Source of the DNA: Pseudacidovorax sp.
GTDB taxonomy: Bacteria; Pseudomonadota; Gammaproteobacteria; Burkholderiales; Burkholderiaceae_C
NCBI RefSeq assembly: GCF_017991995.1
Contig: NZ_JAGOPN010000001.1
Coordinates: 310,001 to 374,000, forward strand
Reading direction: 5' to 3'
Length of the DNA: 64,000 nucleotides
The notes beneath the pieces were generated by a model. It worked only from the letters and a program-made list of their open reading frames with translations. It was not told where the DNA came from and made no database searches. This document shows, one piece after another, positions 30,989 through 40,831 of this stretch (its first letter is position 1; the number at the start of each line of letters is the position of its first letter). The position numbers and the translations under genes are program-made.

Positions 30989-31065
30989 TGGTAGGCGCGA
31001 TTGGACTCGAACCAACGACCCCCACCATGTCAAGGTGGTGCTCTAACCAGCTGAGCTACGCGCCT
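30989..31065 (-). tRNA. tRNA-Val (anticodon GAC)
   Basis: A 77-nt cloverleaf with encoded CCA. The acceptor stem AGGCGCG/CGCGCCT is perfect. D arm, anticodon loop TTGACAT between CCACC and GGTGG (anticodon GAC), a 5-nt variable loop and the T arm GGTTCGAGTCC are all normal. Single tRNA; transcription ends at the terminator 28 bp downstream. Confidence 0.98.
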
Positions 31066-31085
31066 GTGTTTGTTCGAGAGGGTAG

Positions 31086-31115
31086 AGTATAGCACGGTAC
31101 TTTCGGAGTTGGGAA
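31086..31115 (-). promoter_or_regulatory. Promoter of tRNA-Val
   Basis: On the minus strand a perfect-looking TATACT (-10, 31086-31091) is preceded 18 bp away by TTCCCA (-35, 31110-31115). Start of transcription would fall about 14 bp before the tRNA. Confidence 0.55.
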
Positions 31116-31317
31116 GCCCCCTGCCGAATCTTGCGGAAACAGTCCGACTCGCTGGGCCGCAAGCCGTCGAATCATTCCTTCGCCTCGATGTCGGTTCGCC
31201 CTGTCTTCAGGCAGCACGCCGGCTGACCTTCCTGGCTGAACGTCAGATGCAATTGGTTGCGGCGTGTGATAACTTGGCTCGCACATAACAATCACTTTGC
31301 GCCTTCGGGGAATCCTG

Positions 31318-31677
31318 ATGAACTCGACTTCCGTCCTTCCTGATGACCTTGCTTCGCGGCGCCGCATTGCCATGCTGCTGCATCAGGCCCCGCTGGAATT
31401 TGCTCGTGCCGTCTATGGCATCAATGACCGGGCCAGTGGGCGCGTCGGCACGATGGCGGCGCAGGACGTGGCGCGCGCCGAAGGCATGGGTGTGCTGGTG
31501 ACCCGGGAGCGCGTCCAGCAGCGTGCCCGCTCCTACCTGCCGATGGAAGGCCGCGAGCATTGCCCGCGATGCTGGGTTTTCGCCAGCACGCGCACGCCTC
31601 TCTCGTTCCAGCGCATGGAGGAGGGCCATGAACTCGCACGCTGCAGCAGTTGCGGTGCCGAGTACCCCAATCCCTGA
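31318..31677 (+). CDS. Hypothetical protein with C-terminal zinc ribbon
   Basis: A 119-residue protein not matching a family that I recognise. The last third carries a likely zinc ribbon, CPRCW ... CSSCGAEY, preceded by a helical region. The start has GGGGAA 7 bp before ATG. It lies between tRNA-Val and phaR and is probably monocistronic. A role in nucleic-acid binding is possible but unproven. Confidence 0.6.
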   Translation: MNSTSVLPDDLASRRRIAMLLHQAPLEFARAVYGINDRASGRVGTMAAQDVARAEGMGVLVTRERVQQRARSYLPMEGREHCPRCWVFASTRTPLSFQRMEEGHELARCSSCGAEYPNP

Positions 31678-31780
31678 GGCTTGGCGGCTGGGCAGGGTAA
31701 ACCTTGGAATGCGCTTCCAGTCGCCTCCCTAGAATGGGTTGCTCGTGGAATGCGAGGTGTGTGGTTTGAAGGAATCTCCA

Positions 31781-32314
31781 GTGCAGGGCAAAAAGGCGGC
31801 GGCCAAGTCGTCTGAACGGGTGATCAAGAAGTACCCGAACCGCAGGCTCTACGACACCGACTCTTCGGCCTACATCACACTTGCGGACGTCAAGCAACTG
31901 GTGATGGACCAGGCGACCTTCGTGGTCCGCGATGCCAAGACGGGCGAAGACATCACCCGCAGCATCCTTCTGCAGATCATCCTGGAAGAAGAGGCCGGTG
32001 GCGCGCCAATGTTCACCGAGCAGGTGCTGGCCAGCATCATCCGCTTCTACGGCCACGCCATGCAGGGCTTCATGGCGCCCTACCTCGAGAAGAACATCCA
32101 GGCCATGGTCGAGGTGCAGACCCAGATGGCCGACAAGGCCCAGAGCTTCACGCCCGAGATGTGGTCCCGCTTCATGACGATGCAGTCGCCCGTGCTTCAG
32201 GGGTTGATGGGAAGCTACGTCGAACAGTCCAAATCCGCCTTCCAGCAGATGCAGGAGCAGATGCAGAAGAACGCAGACCAGGTGCTTGGCGCCTTCGGCC
32301 TCAAGCGTCCCTGA
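31781..32314 (+). CDS. phaR: Polyhydroxyalkanoate synthesis repressor PhaR
   Basis: A 177-residue regulator. The DNA/PHB-binding domain is at the N-terminus (KYPNRRLYDTDSSAYITLADV, then FVVRDAKTGEDITRSIL), followed by a helical Gln/Met-rich tail. It represses phasin genes until polyhydroxybutyrate granules titrate it away. AAGGAA at 31769-31774 is 6 bp before GTG at 31781, preferred over a TTG at 31739. No pha biosynthesis genes are in this window. Confidence 0.92.
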   Translation: MQGKKAAAKSSERVIKKYPNRRLYDTDSSAYITLADVKQLVMDQATFVVRDAKTGEDITRSILLQIILEEEAGGAPMFTEQVLASIIRFYGHAMQGFMAPYLEKNIQAMVEVQTQMADKAQSFTPEMWSRFMTMQSPVLQGLMGSYVEQSKSAFQQMQEQMQKNADQVLGAFGLKRP

Positions 32315-32574
32315 AGGTTCGGGCTGCGCGGGCAGGGTGCGCGCATCGCCTACCAACTACCCTTGGCCCGCTTCAAGCCTGCCGAGAGGCCGGCGGCGCC
32401 CACGAGTGCCAGCTGCCCGCTGCTTCAGCGCGCCTTCCCGCTGTTCGTCCGCAAGCGCGGTGACCCGCTCGGGTAGCTGGTCGACCATGCACAGCGCTGT
32501 CGTTCTTGTCCGACGTTGCCCTCAAAGCCGCTGAGGTACTTTCTCGTACCTCTACCCACGTCTGGAATGCCATC

Positions 32575-33144
32575 GTGAGACCTGCATCGTCCTCGGTTTC
32601 CCTCTCGCGCCGATCCGTGATCGTGGGCGGCGTCGTGCTCGCTGGATCCGCAGTGTCCGGATGCGCGGTCTCCACCCCCACCATCGAACGCGAGGCAGCG
32701 GTCGACCTGCGCCGATTCATGGGCGATTGGTATGTCATCGGCAACATCCCCACCCCGCCCGAGCGCGATGCCTACAACGCCGTCGAGTCCTACCGGCTGG
32801 ACGACGAGGGCCGCATCCGCACGCGCTTCCGGTACCGCGAGGGTGCCTTCGACGGGCCCCTGCGGACGATGAACCCGGTGGGTACCGTGGTGGAAGGCAC
32901 GGGCAATGCCGTCTGGGGGATGCAGTTCATCTGGCCGATCAAGGCCGAGTACGTGATCGTCGACGTGGACCCGGCCTATTCGCTGACCATCATCGGTCGC
33001 AGCGCCCGGGACTACGCCTGGATCATGGCGAGGCAACCCGCCATCCCGGAACAACGCTACGACGCGGCCGTCGCCCGTCTGCGGTCGCTGGGCTACGACA
33101 CCGCCAAGCTGCGGCGCGTGCCGCAGCGGTGGCCGGAGCCCTGA
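32575..33144 (+). CDS. Lipocalin family outer-membrane lipoprotein
   Basis: A 189-residue lipoprotein (Blc-like). An SRR-containing signal peptide ends AVSGC (C30), then the lipocalin GxW motif in RFMGDWYVIGNIPTPPE and beta strands up to IGRSARDYAWIMARQP. Family members bind lipids and help maintain the outer membrane under stress. The GTG at 32575 with GGAA upstream is preferred over a distant TTG at 32506. The 260 bp before it show nothing recognisable. Confidence 0.88.
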   Translation: MRPASSSVSLSRRSVIVGGVVLAGSAVSGCAVSTPTIEREAAVDLRRFMGDWYVIGNIPTPPERDAYNAVESYRLDDEGRIRTRFRYREGAFDGPLRTMNPVGTVVEGTGNAVWGMQFIWPIKAEYVIVDVDPAYSLTIIGRSARDYAWIMARQPAIPEQRYDAAVARLRSLGYDTAKLRRVPQRWPEP

Positions 33145-33212
33145 ATGTCCGCTCACCCTGGTGGGCCCGCGGCGGGCTCCACGACAATCGCACCTTCTGC
33201 GAAAGTGTCCTG

Positions 33213-33689
33213 ATGAACGAGATCCAGTGGTTCGTGCGTGTCTGCCAGATCGAGGGCCTCGAAGCGGCTCTGCGCGAGCTGAACGCCCGTGTTCCCCACC
33301 GCTATACCGGCGTCTACCGCTTCGAGGGCGACCTCATGCGCAACCTTGCGCTGGTGGACAAGGCGGGTGAAGCGCGGCCCGAGCATCTGGCCGCGGTGCC
33401 CTTCAAGGACAGCTTCTGCCAGTACGTGCTGCGCGACGGCGGCTTCCAAAGTGGAGACACCGGCGCTGACCGTCGCCTCGACGGCCATGTCTACCAAGGC
33501 GTGTTGCTGAGCTATCACGGCGTTCCGGTGCTGGACGACGCCGGCCAGCTGTTCGGCTCGCTGTGCCACTTCGATCAGGACAGCAAAGAACTGAGCGACG
33601 GCGAATTCGCCATGATGCAGCGCGTCGCACGGGTGATCCCCGCCTTCCTGCGGTCCCGCTCGGCGGGCATCGCACTGCCCGCGGCCTGA
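33213..33689 (+). CDS. GAF-domain protein
   Basis: A 158-residue single GAF domain (VPHRYTGVYRFEGD, FKDSFCQYVLRDGG, VPVLDDAGQLFGSLCHFD), with no output domain attached. It could sense a small molecule or act in trans, as stand-alone GAF proteins do. Its GAF sequence resembles that of the GAF-EAL protein at 44775-46016. Convergent with the glycosyltransferase gene, 2 bp apart. Confidence 0.78.
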   Translation: MNEIQWFVRVCQIEGLEAALRELNARVPHRYTGVYRFEGDLMRNLALVDKAGEARPEHLAAVPFKDSFCQYVLRDGGFQSGDTGADRRLDGHVYQGVLLSYHGVPVLDDAGQLFGSLCHFDQDSKELSDGEFAMMQRVARVIPAFLRSRSAGIALPAA

Positions 33690-33691
33690 AT

Positions 33692-34468
33692 TCAGCGCTG
33701 GAAGGGTGGCGCTCCCCGCAGACGTCGCCAGGCCAGGGAAGGCAGGCGCAGGAAGAACTCGATCATCAGCCGCGTGTGCATCCATGTCAGCAGCACGTTG
33801 TCGCGGCCATACCGGAAGTGGGAGACGCCGCCCTCGTCGGCGCTCAGGTACTTGACCGGCGCGTCGATGTTGACGGGCTTCACGCCGCGCCAGGCCAGCC
33901 GGACCACCGCCTCGGTGTCGAAGTCAAAGCGCCGCATCCAGCGTTGCCGGTCCATGATCGCGAGCAGGTCGTCGATGGGGTAGACCCGGAAGCCATACAG
34001 CGAGTCGCCGATCCCGGCGAACAGGGTCTCCAGCTGTGTCCATCCGTTGGAGACACGGCGCCCGCGCACACGCAGCAGCGGGGCACTGGCGTCGAACACC
34101 GGCCGGCCGAGCACCATCGTCTCCGGCCGCTGGATCGACGCTGCCATGAACGCGGGGATGAGCGCCGAAGGATGCTGCCCGTCGGAATCCATCGTGAGCG
34201 CGTGCGTGAACCCTTCGGCGGCGGCGGTTCGCAGACCCTGCATCACGGCGGCGCCCTTGCCCCGGTTCTGGGGCAGCACCCACACGCGCAGGCCGGCGTC
34301 CGCCCGCGCCATCTGCTGGAGTTGCTCGGCCGTGCCGTCGGTGCTGCCGTCCACCACCACCCACACGGGGTTCCACTGGGCCCGGGCTTCGCGCACCGTC
34401 TCGAAAACTTTCGGTCCGGTGTTGTAGCTGGGGATCAGGACAAGGTGGGTGCGCGAGGACTCTGGCAT
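33692..34468 (-). CDS. Family 2 glycosyltransferase
   Basis: A 258-residue cytoplasmic-side glycosyltransferase: LIPSYNTGP at the start, VVVDGSTDGT, metal-binding MDSDGQH (DxD), and a conserved C-terminal block. Its start overlaps the acyltransferase stop by 34 bp, so both belong to one transcript. In aryl-polyene loci, a GT2 is thought to build the glycan/lipid headgroup; here the substrate is inferred only from neighbours. Confidence 0.88.
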   Translation of the reverse strand: MPESSRTHLVLIPSYNTGPKVFETVREARAQWNPVWVVVDGSTDGTAEQLQQMARADAGLRVWVLPQNRGKGAAVMQGLRTAAAEGFTHALTMDSDGQHPSALIPAFMAASIQRPETMVLGRPVFDASAPLLRVRGRRVSNGWTQLETLFAGIGDSLYGFRVYPIDDLLAIMDRQRWMRRFDFDTEAVVRLAWRGVKPVNIDAPVKYLSADEGGVSHFRYGRDNVLLTWMHTRLMIEFFLRLPSLAWRRLRGAPPFQR

Positions 34469-35250
34469 TCGGCAGCGACCGCCTCGGGCGCGTGCCCGGG
34501 CGTCAGATGTTGTTGGAAGTATTGTTCGAGGCGTGCCGTGAGGGCGTTGCTGTCCGCCATCGGTGCAAAGCGTTCGCCCAGCCGCAGGTGGAACACGATG
34601 GGCAGCGGGGGAACCCGCCAGATCGGCCAGCCCTTGCCGAGGTAGGGCGAGTCGGTGTCGATGAACACGGTCTGGATCGGCGCCTGCGCGAGCCGTGCGA
34701 TCAGGGTGACGCCAGGGCGGAAGGCGTTGAGCCGCCCGCCGGTCGTGCGGGTGCCCTCAGGAAAGACGACGAGTTGCCCGCCATCGCGCAGGTCGTCGAC
34801 AGCCAGCCGCACCATGGTGCGGGCCGAGTCATTGCGGATGTAGCGTGCCAGCCGGGCGCCGGCGCCCAGGAACACGTTCCTCATCAGCGACGCCTTCATG
34901 ATGCAGGCGCTGTGCGGCAGGTGCGCTACCAGCAGCAGGGCATCGAGCATCGTCGGATGGTTGGCGATGATCACGAGCCCTTGCTCATCGCGCAGGGCGG
35001 ACAGGCAACGGGCATCGATGCGCATCATTCCGCAGGCGCAGGCCACGGTCCAGAACAGGCGGTAGCCATGCGCGATGGCTGCGCGACCGACGTCACGGCC
35101 TCTTCCGGCCGGCAGCAAGGGATAAAGCACCATGGCGGCCATGTTCCATGCCAGAGACATGAGACCCAGCCCCAACAGCAGCAGGTAGAGCGGCGGCGCA
35201 AGAAGAACCGCCTTGGCGAACCGCAGGATCGGCCTCATGGCTGCGCGCAA
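34435..35250 (-). CDS. Lysophospholipid acyltransferase-like protein
   Basis: A 271-residue membrane acyltransferase (LPLAT family). A hydrophobic N-terminus (about 12-45) is followed by acyl-transfer motif NHPTMLD and the glycerophosphate-type motif FPEGTR. Starts 27 bp after the chorismatase stop. In xanthomonadin/aryl-polyene clusters such an enzyme anchors the polyene acyl chain to a lipid. Confidence 0.88.
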   Translation of the reverse strand: MRAAMRPILRFAKAVLLAPPLYLLLLGLGLMSLAWNMAAMVLYPLLPAGRGRDVGRAAIAHGYRLFWTVACACGMMRIDARCLSALRDEQGLVIIANHPTMLDALLLVAHLPHSACIMKASLMRNVFLGAGARLARYIRNDSARTMVRLAVDDLRDGGQLVVFPEGTRTTGGRLNAFRPGVTLIARLAQAPIQTVFIDTDSPYLGKGWPIWRVPPLPIVFHLRLGERFAPMADSNALTARLEQYFQQHLTPGHAPEAVAAECQSPRAPTLS

Positions 35251-35277
35251 TCCAGGCGAGGTTGGGGGCGGTGGCGG

Positions 35278-36417
35278 TCAGCGCGTGGGGTCATCCAGAT
35301 CCGGGAGCGACGTGGTGCGGCGCGTTTCGGCGGCCTCGGGAGGCGGCGCGACAGCGGCTGCAGGACGGTCGGCAATGCTCATGTGGGTTTCGATTTCTAG
35401 CAGCAGATCGCGACGGCAGATGTCAGCGTGCAGGAACAGTGCGCGACGGAGGAAAGGACTCTGCGCGCCCAATGCCGCGGCCAACTGGTCGCGCAGCACC
35501 GGCGCGTCCTCGGGACGGCGGACGTAAACCACGGCGTCGCTCCCGCCAAGGGTGAATCCGCCGCCACCGTGGTGGTTCGCCTCGGCCAGCACGGCGTCGA
35601 GGTTGCGCAGTGTCTCTTCGAGTTGGGCCTGCAGGTCGTCCACATGGACGGTCGCATGGCCGACGATGCTGGCCGTGCCCGAGACGAACAGATGCTTCGT
35701 TCCGTCAGGCTGGCACACCACGGCCGCCCGCGAGAAGGTCGGCGCGCGTGGGCCGTAGTCGGCCGGGTAGCGCCAGGCGGGCGTCTGGCGCGGGTTCTCG
35801 ATGGGCTGTGGCGGCACCCTGGCGGCGAGGAAGCGCAGGATCAGGCCACCCCTGTGCAGGCCGAGCGCGCAGGCTGCGGGGGCGCCTTCGAACGCGGCCT
35901 GGCCGGCATCGAGGAATGCCTGCTGCCGCCCGGCATTGAACTGGCGGTACCGTTCCAGCCCGCCGCCATCCTCGTTGATGCGCGGCAGGTAGTTCCAGAG
36001 CCTGTGCAAATGGGCAAAGCCCGTCCGGGCGAGGCAGGCGAAGAGGTCGCCATAGGCCCGCCGGGCAAGCGCCTCCAGGCCGGAGCCGTCTTCCGGCAGG
36101 TCGATGGCGCCGAACAGGTGCCGGCCGTCGTGGCGCCAGCGCACATTGCCGGTCTGGCCGGCCTCGACCGGCCCGCTGGCAAGCCACACATCGGCGCGCA
36201 CCTGCTGCTGCACAAGCATCGGGGCCGGCACTGCAGTCAGGCCGTCAGGCAGCGCCGCGCCGTCCTCCATCCAGCCATAGACCAGTCCACCCAGGATGCG
36301 TCCGGATTCGACCCGGGCGGCATCGCTCAGGGGCCAGCGCTGAAAGGTCGAAGCGGGCACGACGGCGGCAGCGTCCGCGGCGCGGGCGCCGGTGGTGATG
36401 GGCGAGGCTGCACTCAT
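35278..36417 (-). CDS. Chorismatase, FkbO/Hyg5/XanB2 family
   Basis: A 379-residue protein matching chorismatases: ENPRQTPAWRYP, YGPRAPTFSRA and LFVSGTASIVGHATVH are conserved blocks of the family. XanB2 in Xanthomonas splits chorismate into 3- and 4-hydroxybenzoate for xanthomonadin and ubiquinone. Others in the family make 3,4-dihydroxycyclohexadiene carboxylate. Its start overlaps the stop of the flavoprotein gene by 4 bp (ATGA). Neighbours point to an aryl-polyene-type product. Confidence 0.87.
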   Translation of the reverse strand: MSAASPITTGARAADAAAVVPASTFQRWPLSDAARVESGRILGGLVYGWMEDGAALPDGLTAVPAPMLVQQQVRADVWLASGPVEAGQTGNVRWRHDGRHLFGAIDLPEDGSGLEALARRAYGDLFACLARTGFAHLHRLWNYLPRINEDGGGLERYRQFNAGRQQAFLDAGQAAFEGAPAACALGLHRGGLILRFLAARVPPQPIENPRQTPAWRYPADYGPRAPTFSRAAVVCQPDGTKHLFVSGTASIVGHATVHVDDLQAQLEETLRNLDAVLAEANHHGGGGFTLGGSDAVVYVRRPEDAPVLRDQLAAALGAQSPFLRRALFLHADICRRDLLLEIETHMSIADRPAAAVAPPPEAAETRRTTSLPDLDDPTR

Positions 36418-37772
36418 TGCCGCTCGAGCACGTTCTCGCCGGCCAGCGGTCCCAGGTCTCGGATGTTGCGCCGGCGCCGCTGCCAGGCATGCCAGGTTCG
36501 CCGTGGATTGGCCGCGGACACCGCGTAGTAGATGGTCTTGAGGATGCGCAGCGAGCGCCAGATCGGCGTGCCGTTGTGGATGTCCCCCGCGAGCAGCGAC
36601 ATCAGCGCCTCCTTCACGCGGAAGGGGTTCTGCGGGTACATGAAGAACTCGCGCATCGTCGGGTTGGTGACGCGGAAGATGAACCAGGAGAACTCCTTCG
36701 GGCCCTTGCGCATGTACCGCTCGAAGGCGCGCCGCGCGGCGGGGGCGCGGCTGGGCTGGTCCAGCGTGGTGGCCACGAGTTCGGCTCCCTCGAAGGCACT
36801 GTGCATGGCCAGGTACACACCCGACGAGAACACCGGATCGATGAAGGCGAAGGCATCGCCCAGCATCAGGTAGCGCTGGCCGGTGCAATGTGTGCCGCTG
36901 TAGGAATAGTTGCCGGTGGCATATACCGCGTCGTCGACCAGTTCCGCGCCCTTGAGCCGCTCGGCAAGCTCGGGGCTCATGGCGATGGTGTCGGCGAAGA
37001 ACTCCTTGAGTGGCTTGTCGCGCGACTTCAGGTAATAGGGCCAGCACACGGCGCCCACGCTCACCGTGCCGTCCGCCAGCGGGATGTACCAGAACCAGCC
37101 GTGCTTGAACCAGAAGATGGTGATGTAGCCCTCGTACATGCCTTCTGCCCGCCACGCGTTGCGGAAGTGGCCGAACAGAGCCGAACTGTTGTGGCGCGGG
37201 TTCTTGAGCTTGGACTTCAGGCGGTTGGCCATGAAGGTGTCGCGGCCGGAGGCGTCGACCACGAAGCGCGCGCGCCACTGGCGCGAACTGCCGTCGTCGA
37301 GCGTGGCATGGATGGTCGCGCCCTGATCGTCGAAGGCGACCTCGCGCACCCGGCAGCCTTCGAGTGCGGTCGCGCCTTCCTTCGCCGCATGGCGGAACAG
37401 GATCTCATCCAGGTCGGACCGGCGAACCTGCCAAGCGTGGGTGAGCTTCTTGTCCCATCCCTCGCCAAAGCCGAGGCGGACACTGCGTCCGTGCTCCTGC
37501 GAGACGAACTCGGCGCCCCACTTGGCCATGCCGACGCGCTCGACCTGTTCGCGAACGCCCAGCCGGTCGAACAGTTCGACGTTGGCAGGCAGCAGCGATT
37601 CGCCGATGTGGAAACGCGGGTGATGCGCCTTCTCGGCCATCACCACCCGCCGGCCCTGGCGCGCGAGCAGGGCGGCGGCCGTGGCGCCCGCCGGGCCGCC
37701 GCCGATCACGAAGACATCGCAGCTGTCCATGTCCTCGTTCGACAGGCCGGCGCTGGAGGAATCGATGGTCAT
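36414..37772 (-). CDS. FAD-dependent oxidoreductase, tryptophan-halogenase-like
   Basis: A 452-residue flavoprotein. FAD-binding GGGPAGATAAALLAR at the N-terminus, HIGESLLPAN, and VLGDAFAFIDPVFSSGVYLAMHSA near the middle identify the halogenase-like group found in aryl-polyene and xanthomonadin loci. The halogenase WxWxIP motif reads WFWYIPL, close to but not identical with the canonical one. The ATG at 37772 is used; an alternative at 37730 lies next to the GGG motif. First gene of the four-gene chain, divergent from yebC. Confidence 0.87.
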   Translation of the reverse strand: MTIDSSSAGLSNEDMDSCDVFVIGGGPAGATAAALLARQGRRVVMAEKAHHPRFHIGESLLPANVELFDRLGVREQVERVGMAKWGAEFVSQEHGRSVRLGFGEGWDKKLTHAWQVRRSDLDEILFRHAAKEGATALEGCRVREVAFDDQGATIHATLDDGSSRQWRARFVVDASGRDTFMANRLKSKLKNPRHNSSALFGHFRNAWRAEGMYEGYITIFWFKHGWFWYIPLADGTVSVGAVCWPYYLKSRDKPLKEFFADTIAMSPELAERLKGAELVDDAVYATGNYSYSGTHCTGQRYLMLGDAFAFIDPVFSSGVYLAMHSAFEGAELVATTLDQPSRAPAARRAFERYMRKGPKEFSWFIFRVTNPTMREFFMYPQNPFRVKEALMSLLAGDIHNGTPIWRSLRILKTIYYAVSAANPRRTWHAWQRRRRNIRDLGPLAGENVLERQ

Positions 37773-37890
37773 GGAGCGGTGCGTGTGTCGTGAAAAAGGC
37801 GGAGTATGCCGTCCCGCCGAGGGGTCGCCTCGTTGCGGACGGTAAAATTGCCTACCCGTAACGACAGACAAGAAACGCGAGCATCAGGTC

Positions 37891-38622
37891 ATGGCCGGAC
37901 ACAGCAAGTGGGCAAACATTCAACACAGAAAAGGCCGGCAGGACGAGAAGCGCGGCAAGATCTGGACGCGCGTCATCCGCGAAATCATGGTGGCCGCGCG
38001 CACGGGTGGCGGTGACCTCACGGCCAACCCCCGCCTGCGCCTGGCGGTCGACAAGGCCAAGGCCGCCAACATGCCGGCCGACACCATCAAGCGCAACATC
38101 GACAAGGCCACCGGCAACCTCGAAGGCGTGCAGTACGAGGAAATCCGCTACGAGGGCTACGGCATCGGCGGCGCGGCCATCATCGTGGACACCATGACCG
38201 ACAACCGTGTGCGCACGGTCGCCGAAGTGCGGCATGTGTTCTCCAAGTACGGCGGCAACATGGGCACCGAGGGCTCGGTGGCCTTCCAGTTCAAGCATTG
38301 CGGCCAGATCCTGTTCGCGCCGGGCACGGACGAGGACAAGGTCATGGAAGTGGCACTGGAAGCCGGCGCCGAGGACGTGGTGACGGACGACGACGGGGCC
38401 ATCGAGGTGATCACCGCGCCCGGCGATTTCGAAGCCGTCAAGAACGCGCTGGAGGCTGCCGGCCTGAAGGCCGAACTGGCCGAGGTCACGATGCGTGCGG
38501 AGAACACCATCGAACTCGGTGGGGAGGACGGCGCCCGCATGCAGAAGCTGCTGGACATGATCGAGGACCTGGACGACGTTCAGGAGGTCTACCACAACGC
38601 GTCCATCGCGGAGGCCTCCTGA
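37891..38622 (+). CDS. YebC/PmpR-family regulator
   Basis: A 243-residue protein of the YebC/TACO1 family: start [20 protein letters not shown], then the [19 protein letters not shown] signature. Family members assist translation of polyproline-rich proteins and act as DNA-binding regulators. First gene in an eight-gene chain ending with rng. Its stop shares an A with the purD start (TGATG). Confidence 0.95.
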   Translation: MAGHSKWANIQHRKGRQDEKRGKIWTRVIREIMVAARTGGGDLTANPRLRLAVDKAKAANMPADTIKRNIDKATGNLEGVQYEEIRYEGYGIGGAAIIVDTMTDNRVRTVAEVRHVFSKYGGNMGTEGSVAFQFKHCGQILFAPGTDEDKVMEVALEAGAEDVVTDDDGAIEVITAPGDFEAVKNALEAAGLKAELAEVTMRAENTIELGGEDGARMQKLLDMIEDLDDVQEVYHNASIAEAS

Positions 38623-39917
38623 TGAAGGTCCTGGTCATCGGCGGGGGTGGCCGCGAGCACGCGCTGGCGTGGCGCCTGGCGCAGTCCGAGCGCGTCACGC
38701 GGGTCTACGTGGCGCCCGGCAACGGCGGCACGGCGCTGGACAAGCGATTCGTGCAAGTCCCCCACACCGATCCCGCAGCGCTTCGCGAATGGGCGCAGCA
38801 GGAAAAGATCGCGCTGACCGTGGTCGGCCCGGAAGGCCCGCTGGCGGCGGGCGTGGTCGACGAATTCCGCGACCACGGCCTGCGCATCTTCGGTCCCACC
38901 AAGGCGGCCGCGCAGCTCGAAAGCTCCAAGGCCTTCTCCAAGGCCTTCATGAAGCGGCACAAGATTCCCACCGCGGAATACGAGACCTTCACCGATGCCT
39001 CGGCCGCCCATGCCTATGTGGACGCCAAGGGCGCGCCCATCGTCATCAAGGCCGATGGTCTGGCGGCGGGCAAGGGCGTGGTCGTGGCGACGTCGCTGGC
39101 CGAGGCGCACGAGGCCATCGACTTCATGCTGCTCGACAACAAGCTGGGCATCAGCCACAACGAGGGCGGTGCCCGCGTGGTGATCGAGGAGTTCCTGGCG
39201 GGTGAGGAAGCGAGCTTCATCGTGCTGTGCGATGGCAAGAACGTCGCGGCCCTCGCCACCAGCCAGGACCACAAGCGTCTGCTCGATGGCGACCAGGGCC
39301 CGAACACCGGCGGCATGGGCGCCTATTCGCCGGCGCCCGTGGTGACGGCCGAGGTGCATGCCCGCGTGATGCGCGAGATCATCCTGCCGACGATCCGCGG
39401 CATGGAGCGCGACGGCATTCCCTACACCGGCTTCCTCTACGCCGGACTGATGATCGACGCGGCCGGCCATCCCAAGACGCTCGAATTCAACTGCCGCATG
39501 GGTGACCCCGAGACGCAGCCGATCATGATGCGCCTGAAGTCCGACCTGTTCGATCTGCTCTGGCACGCCACGGATGGCACCCTGGACCAGGTGGAACTCG
39601 AATGGGACCGGCGTACCGCGCTCGGCGTGGTCCTGGCTGCGCACGGCTATCCGCTGGATCCGCGCAAGGGCGACGCCATCAGCGGCGTGCCGGCAGAGGC
39701 TGCCGATGCGGTGGTCTTCCATGCCGGCACCACGCTGCAGGACGGCAAGCTGCTCACCAGCGGCGGCCGCGTGATGTGTGTGACGGTGCTGGCCGACAAC
39801 GTCAAGCTGGCCCAGCAGCGCGCCTACGAGGTGGCCGCGCAGGTGCGCTTCGACGGCGTGCAGTACCGCAAGGACATCGGCCATCGCGCGATGCCTGCGC
39901 GCGGGCAGGGCGCCTGA
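38622..39917 (+). CDS. purD: Phosphoribosylamine-glycine ligase PurD
   Basis: A 431-residue ATP-grasp enzyme, second step of purine synthesis. N-terminus [20 protein letters not shown]-grasp [10 protein letters not shown], and the [14 protein letters not shown] block are typical. One-base overlap with yebC and, at its end, with hemF (TGATG). Confidence 0.97.
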   Translation: MKVLVIGGGGREHALAWRLAQSERVTRVYVAPGNGGTALDKRFVQVPHTDPAALREWAQQEKIALTVVGPEGPLAAGVVDEFRDHGLRIFGPTKAAAQLESSKAFSKAFMKRHKIPTAEYETFTDASAAHAYVDAKGAPIVIKADGLAAGKGVVVATSLAEAHEAIDFMLLDNKLGISHNEGGARVVIEEFLAGEEASFIVLCDGKNVAALATSQDHKRLLDGDQGPNTGGMGAYSPAPVVTAEVHARVMREIILPTIRGMERDGIPYTGFLYAGLMIDAAGHPKTLEFNCRMGDPETQPIMMRLKSDLFDLLWHATDGTLDQVELEWDRRTALGVVLAAHGYPLDPRKGDAISGVPAEAADAVVFHAGTTLQDGKLLTSGGRVMCVTVLADNVKLAQQRAYEVAAQVRFDGVQYRKDIGHRAMPARGQGA

Positions 39918-40831
39918 TGCAGGCTCAGCCGCAGGCGGTCGGCGACTGGCTACGCGGCTTGCAGGCGCGCATCGTCGAAGCGGTCGAGGGCGCCGATGGC
40001 GGGCGCGCCGTGCGCGATGCCTGGCACAAGGCGCCTGGCGAGCCGCTGCAGGGCGAGGGACTGACCTGCATCCTGGAAGGCGGCGATCTGTTCGAGCGCG
40101 CAGGCTGCGGCTTCTCGCAGGTGAGGGGGCCTCGGCTGCCGCCGTCCGCGACGCAGCACCGCCCCGAACTGGCCGGCGCGCCCTTCGAGGCCATGGGGGT
40201 CTCGCTGGTCTTCCATCCGCGCAATCCGTACGTGCCGACCGTGCACATGAACGTGCGCATGATCGCGGCGCTGCCGGCCAATGCCGAACCGGTGTGCTGG
40301 TTCGGCGGCGGCATGGACCTCACGCCCTACTACGGCTTCGAGGACGACGCGGTGCATTTCCACCGCAGTTGCCACGATGCGCTTGCCCCGTTCGGTGAGG
40401 ACAAATACCCCCGCTTCAAGGCCTGGTGCGACGAGTATTTCTGTCTGAAGCACCGGGGCGAACAGCGCGGCATCGGCGGCATCTTCTTCGACGACTTCTC
40501 AGAGTTGGGCTTCGAGCGCAGCTTCTGCATGCTGCAGTCGGTCGGCGATGCCTTCCTGTCGGCCTACATGCCCATCGTGGAGCGTCGCCGCAGCCTGCCC
40601 TGGGGCGAACGAGAGCGCGACTTCCAGTTGTACCGCCGGGGGCGCTACGTCGAGTTCAACCTGGTGTGGGACCGCGGCACGCACTTCGGCCTGCAGTCGG
40701 GCGGTCGCACCGAATCCATCCTGCTGTCGATGCCGCCGCAGGCCAGCTGGGCCTATCGCCGCGAAGAAGCACCCGGCTCGGCCGAGGCGCGGCTCTACAC
40801 CGACTTCCTGCCCCGCCGCGAATGGCTCTGA
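39917..40831 (+). CDS. hemF: Oxygen-dependent coproporphyrinogen III oxidase HemF
   Basis: A 304-residue enzyme converting coproporphyrinogen III to protoporphyrinogen IX with O2, in heme synthesis. [17 protein letters not shown] and [11 protein letters not shown] are family-specific. Aerobic lifestyle is implied. Its last 10 bp overlap the nadD start. Confidence 0.97.
   Translation: MQAQPQAVGDWLRGLQARIVEAVEGADGGRAVRDAWHKAPGEPLQGEGLTCILEGGDLFERAGCGFSQVRGPRLPPSATQHRPELAGAPFEAMGVSLVFHPRNPYVPTVHMNVRMIAALPANAEPVCWFGGGMDLTPYYGFEDDAVHFHRSCHDALAPFGEDKYPRFKAWCDEYFCLKHRGEQRGIGGIFFDDFSELGFERSFCMLQSVGDAFLSAYMPIVERRRSLPWGERERDFQLYRRGRYVEFNLVWDRGTHFGLQSGGRTESILLSMPPQASWAYRREEAPGSAEARLYTDFLPRREWL

Noticed and set aside
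36414..37772. Calling the flavoprotein a true tryptophan halogenase
   Set aside because: The WxWxIP motif is altered and neighbours suggest an aryl-polyene-type oxidoreductase instead.
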